In this document: in pieces, positions 26,497-33,288 of the stretch | How positions within the stretch are numbered: position 1 is the first letter of the stretch | How the letters are laid out: each line of letters opens with the position of its first letter | Source of the DNA: Chitinophagaceae bacterium | GTDB lineage: Bacteria > Bacteroidota > Bacteroidia > Chitinophagales > Chitinophagaceae | Assembly: GCA_004028795.1 (NCBI GenBank) | Contig: SAIW01000009.1 | Span: 62,001 to 126,000 of the forward strand | DNA length: 64,000 nucleotides | Reading direction: 5' to 3' | The notes under the pieces: model-generated | Databases searched by the model: none | Seen by the model: the letters and a program-made list of their open reading frames with translations, nothing else | Told to the model about the DNA's origin: nothing | Translations under genes and position numbers: made by a program

Positions 26497-29049
26497 ATGG
26501 ATAATAATTTTTCAGCTCAGGTAAAAGAAATCATTTCGTTTAGCAGAGAAGAAGCTTTGAGGTTGGGAAATGATTTTATTGGTACAGAACATTTACTCTT
26601 AGGACTTATCCGCGATGGAGAAAATTTAGCAATAAAAGTTTTAAAGCAGTTAAATGTTGATTTGTACGAATTAAGAAAAGAAATTGAATTGGCAGTTAAA
26701 GATAAAACAGGTAAAAATATTGCCAATATTAACAGCCTCCCCTTAACAAAGCAGGCAGAAAAAGTAATTCGAGTTACGGTTTTAGAAGCTAAATCTTTAA
26801 AAAGCCCGTTGGTTGAAACAGAGCATTTGTTACTAAGCATTTTAAAAAATAAAGAAAATATTGCTACACAAATTTTAAATCAGTTTGATGTGGATTATGA
26901 TATTTTCAGAAACGAATTAGGAATGGTTAGTACAGGTAATACTTCCACACCAAAATCTGAATTTACTGAAAATGATGATGATGATTTTGATGATGAAAAA
27001 CAACGTAGCGGATTTCAGCAATCAAAACCCGGTAGTGCTAAACAAGGCAGTGCAAAAAGTAAAACACCTGTTTTAGATAATTTCGGAAGAGATATTACTA
27101 AACTGGCAGAGTCAGGTTCTTTAGACCCGATTGTTGGAAGAGAAACAGAAATAGAAAGGGTTTCTCAAATTCTTTCCCGTCGTAAAAAGAACAACCCTAT
27201 TTTAATTGGTGAGCCGGGTGTTGGTAAAACAGCCATTGTAGAAGGTTTGGCATTACGCATTGTTCAAAGAAAAGTATCGAGGGTTTTATTTGATAAACGT
27301 GTGATAAGCCTTGACCTTGCTGCATTGGTAGCGGGTACAAAATATCGCGGACAGTTTGAAGAAAGAATGAAAGCGATAATGAATGAGTTAGAAAAAAACC
27401 GCGATGTAATTCTTTTCATAGATGAAATACATACCATTGTTGGTGCAGGCGGTGCGAGTGGTAGTTTAGATGCTTCTAACATTTTTAAACCAGCATTGGC
27501 AAGAGGAGAGTTACAATGCATTGGTGCAAGTACACTAGATGAATATAGAATGTATATTGAAAAAGATGGTGCATTAGACCGTCGTTTTCAAAAAGTATTG
27601 GTAGAACCGCCAAGTGTAGATGAAACTATTCAGATTTTAACTAACATAAAGAGCAAGTACGAAGATTATCATAACGTTCAATATGATGTAGAAGCTATTG
27701 AGGCTTGTGTAAAGTTGAGTGATAGATATATGACCGACAGGTTATTGCCTGATAAAGCCATTGATGTGTTAGATGAGGTTGGTGCAAGAGTACATTTAAA
27801 AAATATCAATGTTCCAGAAGAAATAGTTGAGTTGGAAAAACAGATTGAAGAAATTAAAAATGAAAAAAATAAGGTTGTTAAAAGCCAGCGTTTTGAAGAA
27901 GCAGCAAGTTTACGTGATAAAGAAAAACGTTTAGGTGAAGAATTAGAGAAAGCTAAAAGTTTGTGGGAAGAAGAAAGCAAGCACAAACGCTACCCGATTA
28001 CTGAAGAACATATTGCAGAAGTTATCAGTATGATGACAGGTATTCCTGTTAAACGCATGGTACAAGCTGAAACGGAGAAATTGCGTAAGATGAGCGATGA
28101 CATGAGAGGAATGGTTATCGGTCAGGATGAAGCTATTGGTAAAGTGGTGAAAGCTATTCAACGTAACAGAGTTGGTTTGAAAGACCCGAAAAAACCAATT
28201 GGTACTTTTATCTTCTTAGGCCCTACAGGTGTTGGTAAAACTGAATTGGCCAGAAGCCTTGCCAGGTATATGTTTGACAGTGAAGATGCATTGATAAGAA
28301 TTGACATGAGCGAATACATGGAGAAGTTTACCGTAAGCCGTTTAATAGGTGCTCCTCCGGGTTATGTGGGTTATGAAGAAGGTGGTCAGTTAACAGAACG
28401 TGTTCGCCGCAAGCCTTACAGTGTTATATTGTTAGATGAAATTGAAAAAGCTCATCCTGATATTTACAATATTTTATTACAAGTATTGGATGATGGTCAG
28501 TTAACTGATGGCTTAGGAAGAAAAGTAGATTTCAAGAATACTTTAATTATCATGACTTCCAACATCGGTGTTCGTCAACTGAAGGAGTTTGGTGATGGTG
28601 TTGGGTTTGCAACCGCAGCCCGCATGCAGAACCAGGAAGACAATAATAAAGCTGTAATTGAAAAAGCATTAAAGAAAACTTTCTCACCTGAATTCTTAAA
28701 CAGAATTGACGATGTTGTAATCTTTAATTCTCTAACAAAAGAAAACATCTTCAGCATTATAGATATTTTAATGAAGAGTGTAATGAAGCGATTGAATAAT
28801 CTCGGCTTTACCTTAGAAATTAAAGATGATGCAAAGGAATTTATTGCAGACAAAGGATATGATGTACAGTTTGGTGCAAGGCCTTTACACAGAGCCATTC
28901 AGAAATATTTAGAAGACCCGTTAGCGGAAGAAATCTTAAATATGAATGTTAAAAACGGAGATGTATTAATTGCATCTTTAGATAAAGAAAATAATAAAAT
29001 TACATTCGAATTGAAGCATACTGAAACAGAGAGTAGTGCTAGCGTGTAA
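26497..29049 (+). CDS. clpC: ClpC-type AAA+ protease ATPase subunit
   Basis: 850 aa. It unfolds substrates for ClpP. Two Clp-N repeats (residues 1-145), an acidic linker (about 160-185), D1 with Walker A GEPGVGKT and Walker [11 protein letters not shown], a middle domain with a UVR-like stretch ([18 protein letters not shown]), D2 with GPTGVGKT and [13 protein letters not shown], and the C-terminal D2-small domain. ATG 26497 fits the family N-terminus ([18 protein letters not shown]). The intergenic space to the divergent STAS gene is only 87 bp. A strong terminator follows. Confidence 0.96.
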   Translation: MDNNFSAQVKEIISFSREEALRLGNDFIGTEHLLLGLIRDGENLAIKVLKQLNVDLYELRKEIELAVKDKTGKNIANINSLPLTKQAEKVIRVTVLEAKSLKSPLVETEHLLLSILKNKENIATQILNQFDVDYDIFRNELGMVSTGNTSTPKSEFTENDDDDFDDEKQRSGFQQSKPGSAKQGSAKSKTPVLDNFGRDITKLAESGSLDPIVGRETEIERVSQILSRRKKNNPILIGEPGVGKTAIVEGLALRIVQRKVSRVLFDKRVISLDLAALVAGTKYRGQFEERMKAIMNELEKNRDVILFIDEIHTIVGAGGASGSLDASNIFKPALARGELQCIGASTLDEYRMYIEKDGALDRRFQKVLVEPPSVDETIQILTNIKSKYEDYHNVQYDVEAIEACVKLSDRYMTDRLLPDKAIDVLDEVGARVHLKNINVPEEIVELEKQIEEIKNEKNKVVKSQRFEEAASLRDKEKRLGEELEKAKSLWEEESKHKRYPITEEHIAEVISMMTGIPVKRMVQAETEKLRKMSDDMRGMVIGQDEAIGKVVKAIQRNRVGLKDPKKPIGTFIFLGPTGVGKTELARSLARYMFDSEDALIRIDMSEYMEKFTVSRLIGAPPGYVGYEEGGQLTERVRRKPYSVILLDEIEKAHPDIYNILLQVLDDGQLTDGLGRKVDFKNTLIIMTSNIGVRQLKEFGDGVGFATAARMQNQEDNNKAVIEKALKKTFSPEFLNRIDDVVIFNSLTKENIFSIIDILMKSVMKRLNNLGFTLEIKDDAKEFIADKGYDVQFGARPLHRAIQKYLEDPLAEEILNMNVKNGDVLIASLDKENNKITFELKHTETESSASV

Positions 29050-29072
29050 TATATTTCAGTAATGATATTATC

Positions 29073-29102
29073 AAAGCTGTTACAATTTGTAACAGCTTTT
29101 TT
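29073..29102 (+). terminator. Intrinsic terminator after clpC
   Basis: Stem AAAGCTGTTACAA/TTGTAACAGCTTT (up to 13 bp), followed by T6. It isolates clpC from the aromatic operon. Confidence 0.92.
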
Positions 29103-29114
29103 ATTGTTCAATAC

Positions 29115-29138
29115 TTTAACTAACGAACATTAGTTAAA
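29115..29138. promoter_or_regulatory. 24-bp perfect palindrome upstream of the pheA leader promoter
   Basis: TTTAACTAA-N6-TTAGTTAAA, perfectly symmetric 9-bp arms. It lies 12 bp after the clpC terminator and 19 bp before the -33 element of the leader promoter, so it is placed like an activator or repressor operator. It has no T tract of its own. Confidence 0.55.
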
Positions 29139-29157
29139 TATTATTTTCAAAAAAATA

Positions 29158-29189
29158 TTTGTCCGTTAAAGTTTAGGCTTTTACTTTTG
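29158..29189 (+). promoter_or_regulatory. Bacteroidota-type promoter of the pheA operon leader
   Basis: -33 element TTTG at 29158-29161 and an exact -7 element TACTTTTG (TAnnTTTG) at 29182-29189, separated by 20 bp, which is the consensus spacing. Transcription should begin within a few bases of the leader peptide ATG at 29197. Confidence 0.8.
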
Positions 29190-29196
29190 ATTCGTC

Positions 29197-29283
29197 ATGA
29201 AACAAAATATCGCAAATACTTTCTTTTACTTTTTCTATTACTACTTTAATCAAAGTAGTCGGGTAGTATTTGTAAAAGCTTAA
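29197..29283 (+). CDS. Phe/Tyr leader peptide of the aromatic amino acid operon
   Basis: 28 aa. The peptide contains the uninterrupted run FFYFFYYYF at residues 9-17, nine aromatic codons in a row, plus one more Phe at residue 25. It begins 7 bp after an exact -7 promoter element and ends at TAA 29281-29283, 24 bp before a terminator that directly precedes pheA. Such a run of control codons next to alternative hairpins is the classical design of amino-acid attenuators (as in enterobacterial pheA, trp and his). Stalling at uncharged tRNA-Phe or tRNA-Tyr would allow transcription into pheA, the aminotransferase and tyrA. It is too short to be called by ordinary gene finders. Confidence 0.88.
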   Translation: MKQNIANTFFYFFYYYFNQSSRVVFVKA

Positions 29284-29337
29284 CCAAATAAAAGAAAATC
29301 AAAATACAAATCCCGACTGAGAAGTCGGGATTTTTTT
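29240..29337 (+). promoter_or_regulatory. Attenuator: pause, antiterminator and terminator hairpins
   Basis: Segment 1 ACTACTTT (29240-29247) pairs with segment 2 AAAGTAGT (29252-29259) to form the pause hairpin. Segment 2 also contains AGTCGGG (29257-29263), complementary to segment 3 CCCGACT (29312-29318), giving the antiterminator. Segment 3 pairs with segment 4 AGTCGGG (29323-29329) as terminator. Segment 1 lies within the Tyr-Tyr-Phe codons, so a ribosome stalled there blocks 1:2 pairing and favours 2:3. Confidence 0.85.
29308..29337 (+). terminator. Intrinsic terminator of the pheA attenuator
   Basis: Stem TCCCGACT/AGTCGGGA with a GAGA loop, extended by A-T pairs, then T7. It ends 4 bp before the pheA ATG at 29342. 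Confidence 0.92.
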
Positions 29338-29341
29338 GTTT

Positions 29342-30169
29342 ATGAAAACTAGAGTATCCATACAAGGTTATGAAGGCAGCTTTCACCAAATGGCTGCTAG
29401 GCAATATTTTGGTAACAACGTAGAAGTTATACCCTGTGCCACTTTCAGAGAAGTTGTAAAAATTGCTTCCAACAAAAAAGAAAGTAATGGCGGTGTAATG
29501 GCGATAGAAAATTCTATTGCCGGCAGCATTCTTCCCAATTATACTTTATTGCAAAAAGGAAGTTTAAAAATTGCAGGAGAAATTTATTTACCCATTAAGC
29601 AACATTTATTAGTAAACCCGGGAGTTCAATTGGCAGATATAAAAGAAGTACATTCTCACCCGATGGCTATACAACAATGCATGGATTATTTAGACAAATT
29701 CAACTGGAAGTTAGTTGATACAGAAGATACAGCTTTAAGTGCCAAACATATTCATCAACATAAAAGCAAACATATTGCAGGCATTGCAGGAAAATTAGCT
29801 GCTGAATTGTTCCATTTAGAAATTGCTGTGGCTAATATTCATACACAAAAAAGCAATTATACACGTTTTTTAATACTGCAACGAAAAGATGAAAACGTTG
29901 TTGATGAAACTTCCAATAAAGCATCCGTTAATTTTCAAACTAATCATACCAAAGGCAGTCTGGCAAAGGTTTTAGGAAGAATTGCAGAAGAAGGTATTAA
30001 TTTAAGCAAACTGCAAAGTATGCCTATTGCCGGAACCAATTTTAAATATAGTTTTCATGCAGATCTTGAGTTTGATAATATTCAGCAATTCAATAAAGCC
30101 ATTCATAAAATACAATCATTAACAGAAGCATTAACAGTGTTTGGCATTTATAAAAACGGAAATAAGTAG
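29342..30169 (+). CDS. pheA: Prephenate dehydratase
   Basis: 275 aa. It converts prephenate to phenylpyruvate. The N-terminal type II periplasmic-fold catalytic domain begins VSIQGYEGSFHQMAARQYFG and has the NYTRFLIL stretch that carries the conserved Thr-Arg of the TRF motif. A C-terminal ACT domain (NHTKGSLAKVLGRIAEEGIN) provides phenylalanine feedback. It lacks a fused chorismate mutase, which is on the DAHP synthase downstream. ATG 29342 is preferred over TTG 29336, which lies in the terminator T tract. The TAG stop is completed by the first base of a C/G-rich repeat. Confidence 0.95.
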   Translation: MKTRVSIQGYEGSFHQMAARQYFGNNVEVIPCATFREVVKIASNKKESNGGVMAIENSIAGSILPNYTLLQKGSLKIAGEIYLPIKQHLLVNPGVQLADIKEVHSHPMAIQQCMDYLDKFNWKLVDTEDTALSAKHIHQHKSKHIAGIAGKLAAELFHLEIAVANIHTQKSNYTRFLILQRKDENVVDETSNKASVNFQTNHTKGSLAKVLGRIAEEGINLSKLQSMPIAGTNFKYSFHADLEFDNIQQFNKAIHKIQSLTEALTVFGIYKNGNK

Positions 30170-30198
30170 CCTCCCTAAATCCCTCCGAAGGAGGGACT
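30169..30198. repeat. C/G-rich palindromic repeat after pheA (noncoding copy)
   Basis: GCCTCCCTAAATCCCTCC followed by GAAGGAGGGACT; the arms TCCCTCC/GGAGGGA form a hairpin. It is 29 of 30 bases identical to the copy at 31420-31449, which is translated. Confidence 0.85.
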
Positions 30199-30216
30199 AA
30201 AACATAAAAATTTTAA

Positions 30217-31461
30217 ATGATGAATACTAATAAGCAATCTCAAAATATAGAATCACACCCCTCCCTTCGGGGTGTGGGGGGGGTGGCAAAAAGATTAGAA
30301 GGTATTGGCGAATATTATTTCTCTCAAAAACTAAGAGAGATCGATGAGTTAAATAAGCAGGGTAAGAATATTATCAATCTGGGTATCGGTAGCCCTGACT
30401 TACCACCGCATCCTGATGTTATAAAAGTTTTACAGGAAGAAAGTGCAAAGCCGAATGTACATGCTTATCAATCATATAAAGGCTCTCCTGTATTACGCAA
30501 TGCCATCAAAGATTGGTATCAAAAATGGTACAATGTTGAATTGAATGCAGATACAGAAATATTGCCGTTGATTGGAAGTAAAGAAGGTATTATGCATATC
30601 TGTATGACTTATTTAAATGAAGGTGATGAAGTATTGGTGCCTAATCCCGGTTATCCAACATACAGAAGTGCTGTTAAGTTAGCAGGAGGCGTTTGTGTTG
30701 ATTATCATTTGAATGAAGCAAATAATTATGAGCCGGATTTTGAAGCTTTAAGCAAAACAGATTTAAGTAAAGTGAAGTTGCTGTTTGTGAATTATCCGCA
30801 AATGCCAACAGGACAAAACGGAAATGATGCATTATTTACAAACATTGTAGCATTCGGAAAAAAGCATAATATTTTAATTGTTCATGATAACCCTTACAGT
30901 TTTATTTTAAATGATCATCCTAAAAGTTTATTAAGTGTGGAAGGTGCAAAAGATGTGGTATTAGAATTAAACTCATTAAGTAAATCATCTAATATGGCAG
31001 GATGGAGAGTAGGCATGTTATGCGGAGCGAAAGAAAGAATAGATGAAGTATTGAAGTTTAAAAGTAATATGGACAGTGGCATGTTTCTTCCCGTACAACT
31101 CGCTGCTGCAAAGGCTTTGAGCTTAGGTAAAGAATGGTATACCAGCGTAAATAAAGTATATAAGGAGAGAAGGTTAAAAGTTTTTGAATTGCTGGATTTA
31201 TTACAATGTGCATACTCAAAAGAGCAAGTGGGCATGTTTGTATGGGCAAAGATTCCTTCAAACTATGCAAACGGATATGCATTAAGTGATGAGGTATTGT
31301 ACAACTCAAATGTATTTATTACACCGGGAGGCATTTTCGGAACAGAAGGGGATAATTACATAAGAGTAAGTTTATGCGGAAGTATTGAACGTTTTGAAGA
31401 AGCGATTAAAAGAATTAAAGCCTCCCTAAATCCCTCCAAAGGAGGGACTTTTAAACCCTAA
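30217..31461 (+). CDS. Class I/II PLP-dependent aminotransferase (aromatic operon)
   Basis: 414 aa. Fold type I aminotransferase with LGIGSPDLPPHPDV, NPGYPTYRSAVKLAGG, HDNPYSFI and the PLP lysine in SLSKSSNMAGWRVG (about K256). In this operon it probably transaminates phenylpyruvate and 4-hydroxyphenylpyruvate, or aspartate; the substrate is not proven. Both ends carry translated repeats: residues 13-24 (HPSLRGVGGVAK) and the last residues (ASLNPSKGGTFKP). Without them the protein would begin near KRLEGIGEYYFS, where I expect the family N-terminus. Confidence 0.9.
   Translation: MMNTNKQSQNIESHPSLRGVGGVAKRLEGIGEYYFSQKLREIDELNKQGKNIINLGIGSPDLPPHPDVIKVLQEESAKPNVHAYQSYKGSPVLRNAIKDWYQKWYNVELNADTEILPLIGSKEGIMHICMTYLNEGDEVLVPNPGYPTYRSAVKLAGGVCVDYHLNEANNYEPDFEALSKTDLSKVKLLFVNYPQMPTGQNGNDALFTNIVAFGKKHNILIVHDNPYSFILNDHPKSLLSVEGAKDVVLELNSLSKSSNMAGWRVGMLCGAKERIDEVLKFKSNMDSGMFLPVQLAAAKALSLGKEWYTSVNKVYKERRLKVFELLDLLQCAYSKEQVGMFVWAKIPSNYANGYALSDEVLYNSNVFITPGGIFGTEGDNYIRVSLCGSIERFEEAIKRIKASLNPSKGGTFKP
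30254..30287 (+). repeat. C/G-rich palindromic repeat translated at the aminotransferase N-terminus
   Basis: CACACCCC (30254-30261), loop TCCCTTC, GGGGTGTG (30269-30276), then a G8 run and TGGC. It is read as HPSLRGVGGVA. Confidence 0.8.
31420..31449 (+). repeat. C/G-rich palindromic repeat translated at the aminotransferase C-terminus
   Basis: Near-identical to 30169-30198 (one mismatch). It is read as ASLNPSKGGTF, followed by the stop 10 bp later, so the repeat supplies the C-terminal tail. Confidence 0.85.
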
Positions 31462-31470
31462 TATTTTAAT

Positions 31471-32376
31471 ATGATGAATGATAATATACAGTCTCAAAAT
31501 ATTAGTTCTCAAATCCCCCCTTTGGGGGGTGGGGGGGCAGTTGCTATCGTAGGCGTAGGACTTATCGGCGGTTCATTTGCCCTGGCAATGAAAGATAAAA
31601 AGATTGCATCGCATATTATCGGCGTATGCAACAGAGAAAGTACCAAGCAAAAAGTATTAGAGTTAAAATTAGTTGATGAAGTATTGCCTTTGGAGGAAGC
31701 AGTAAAAAAAGCAGATTTAATTTACGTAGCTATACCGGTGGATAGTACTGTAACCGTTACACAACAGATTATGGATTTGGTAACAGATAAACAGATTGTT
31801 GTGGATGCAGGCTCTACAAAATTTGCTTTGTGTGAAGCGTTGGAAAATCATGGCAGCAGAAAAAGATTTGTAGCCACACATCCTATGTGGGGAACTGAAT
31901 ATAGCGGTCCGGAAGCTGCGGTGCATAATGCTTTCAGTGGAAGAGCCTGTGTTATTTGCGAAAAAGAAAAAAGCGATTCTGAAGCTGTTAAAACAGTTGA
32001 AGATATTTATACCACATTAGGAATGCATTTGGTGTATATGGATGCTAAAGCACATGATACACATGCAGCATATGTAAGTCATATTTCGCATATTACTTCT
32101 TTTGCATTAGCTAATACGGTGTTGGAAAAAGAAAAAGAAGAAGATGCCATTTTTGAATTGGCCGGTGGTGGTTTTGAAAGTACGGTACGTTTGGCAAAAA
32201 GTAACCCTGCTATGTGGGCACCGATTTTCATGCAAAACAGAGAAAATGTATTAGACGTTTTGAATGAACATATTTCTCAACTGAGAAAATTTAAAAGTGC
32301 ATTGGAAAAAGAGAATATTGATTACTTAAATGAGTTGATGGAAAACGCGAATAAGATTAAACGAATAATAAAGTAG
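31471..32376 (+). CDS. tyrA: Prephenate dehydrogenase
   Basis: 301 aa. NAD(P)-dependent oxidative decarboxylation of prephenate to 4-hydroxyphenylpyruvate. Rossmann motif VAIVGVGLIGGSFALAM near residues 28-44; prephenate-site motifs VDAGSTK and ATHPMWGTEYSGPEAA, and HAAYVSHISHITSFALA. Residues 15-23 (IPPLGGGGA) are a translated C/G-rich repeat placed directly before the first beta strand. The TAG stop is followed immediately by the left arm of a long inverted repeat. Confidence 0.95.
   Translation: MMNDNIQSQNISSQIPPLGGGGAVAIVGVGLIGGSFALAMKDKKIASHIIGVCNRESTKQKVLELKLVDEVLPLEEAVKKADLIYVAIPVDSTVTVTQQIMDLVTDKQIVVDAGSTKFALCEALENHGSRKRFVATHPMWGTEYSGPEAAVHNAFSGRACVICEKEKSDSEAVKTVEDIYTTLGMHLVYMDAKAHDTHAAYVSHISHITSFALANTVLEKEKEEDAIFELAGGGFESTVRLAKSNPAMWAPIFMQNRENVLDVLNEHISQLRKFKSALEKENIDYLNELMENANKIKRIIK
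31514..31538 (+). repeat. C/G-rich palindromic repeat translated at the TyrA N-terminus
   Basis: CCCCCC-TTT-GGGGGG followed by T, then G7 and C. It is read as PPLGGGGA in the same phase as the aminotransferase and AroA copies. Confidence 0.8.
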
Positions 32377-32401
32377 TCTGAACCATGATTTATTGGATTA
32401 A
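32377..32401 (+). repeat. Left arm of a 25-bp inverted repeat flanking the orphan exported protein gene
   Basis: Begins TCTGAACCATGATTTATTGG. It is a perfect inverted match of the right arm at 33113-33137, some 710 bp away. The first ATG of the orphan frame (32402) directly follows this arm. Confidence 0.9.
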
Positions 32402-32413
32402 ATGATTCATAAT

Positions 32414-33097
32414 ATGAAAACAAAAATTCTTTATTTATTTATTTTAATGCTAGCATGTGAGAGTGCATTTTCACAAAGTAAGGAGGTTGAGTATAATGCT
32501 TTCATAAAGAAGCCATATGAATTTGTCGTAAATAAAATAAGATTTCGTTTTAGAATAAAAGCAAAGGAAGATTACATATTAATACTTGAAAAATATACCA
32601 AGAAATGGGAAGTAATTTCAGACTCGATTGAATGTGAGAGTAGAATTATGTTCCGGGACATTAATAATGATGGGTATATAGATTTTGGTTCTTCTAATAA
32701 TTGGGATGCTGACACGTGGCTATACAACCCTATCAAAAATGTTTATATACATAGTGGTTTTTTTCCTAAAAAGGAATTTGATGACGAAGTGGAGCACATG
32801 AAAATAATTAATGAAAAATCAAACGTTTACTATTATAAACAATATTATAAGAGAGGAGAAATATTTTCTGTCTTATTTCAAATTTCAGATTATAAAAAAA
32901 TAAAACTAGGAGTTATTAGGAATGAAACACAATACTCTGAAGAAAATGGTAATTATATAACCAAAAAAATTGTAATCAGTAAGTCTACAAATGATAAGAC
33001 CGAAAATGTAATTCAAGAAATAAAATGGGATGGTAATAAAGAATTCGATGATGCAACTTACTGGAAAAATAATTGGCAAAAATTTTTAAAACAGTAA
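32414..33097 (+). CDS. Orphan exported protein with DxNxDGxxD motif
   Basis: 227 aa from ATG 32414, chosen because it begins a good signal peptide (KTKILYLFILMLACESAFSQ); ATG 32402 is possible. The motif FRDINNDGYIDF is a Ca-binding DxNxDGxxD loop of the FG-GAP/VCBS kind. The rest is rich in Lys, Tyr and Glu, with no family I recognise. The gene is more AT-rich than its neighbours, lies between the two arms of a 25-bp perfect inverted repeat, and separates tyrA from the rest of the aromatic genes. It looks like an acquired gene. Confidence 0.65.
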   Translation: MKTKILYLFILMLACESAFSQSKEVEYNAFIKKPYEFVVNKIRFRFRIKAKEDYILILEKYTKKWEVISDSIECESRIMFRDINNDGYIDFGSSNNWDADTWLYNPIKNVYIHSGFFPKKEFDDEVEHMKIINEKSNVYYYKQYYKRGEIFSVLFQISDYKKIKLGVIRNETQYSEENGNYITKKIVISKSTNDKTENVIQEIKWDGNKEFDDATYWKNNWQKFLKQ

Positions 33098-33112
33098 AAT
33101 CAACACAATCCA

Positions 33113-33137
33113 TTAATCCAATAAATCATGGTTCAGA
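33113..33137 (-). repeat. Right arm of the 25-bp inverted repeat
   Basis: Ends AATAAATCATGGTTCAGA, the exact reverse complement of 32377-32401. In Bacteroidota such arms normally sit close together as one hairpin repeat; here a whole gene lies between them. Confidence 0.9.
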
Positions 33138-33152
33138 AAAGATGAATAACCA

Positions 33153-33235
33153 ACAGAACGTACAAGTGTGCGACGCAACCGCAGCCAAATAGCAGTACAA
33201 AAGCCGGTTACCAAAACACTTAAAACAAATAAAAT
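33153..33235 (+). repeat. GTGCGACGCAAC-type intergenic repeat, intact copy
   Basis: CAGAACGTACAAG then TGTGCGACGCAAC (to 33179), with a tail CAGTACAAAAGCCGGTTACC to about 33213. It lies between the orphan gene and the DEAD-box gene. Confidence 0.8.
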
Positions 33236-33258
33236 GCAGGCAGGGAGCGTATTTCAGT

Positions 33259-33266
33259 TACCTTTG
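33259..33266 (+). promoter_or_regulatory. -7 promoter element TACCTTTG for the DEAD-box helicase
   Basis: Exact TAnnTTTG match, 22 bp before the ATG at 33289. It suggests the helicase has its own promoter and is not simply part of the aromatic operon. No clear -33 element. Confidence 0.5.
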
Positions 33267-33288
33267 CCGCAAATTTTAAAAATAGAAT

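Noticed and set aside
29336-29341. TTG start for pheA
   Set aside because: The codon lies in the T tract of the attenuator terminator; ATG 29342 begins the conserved N-terminus.
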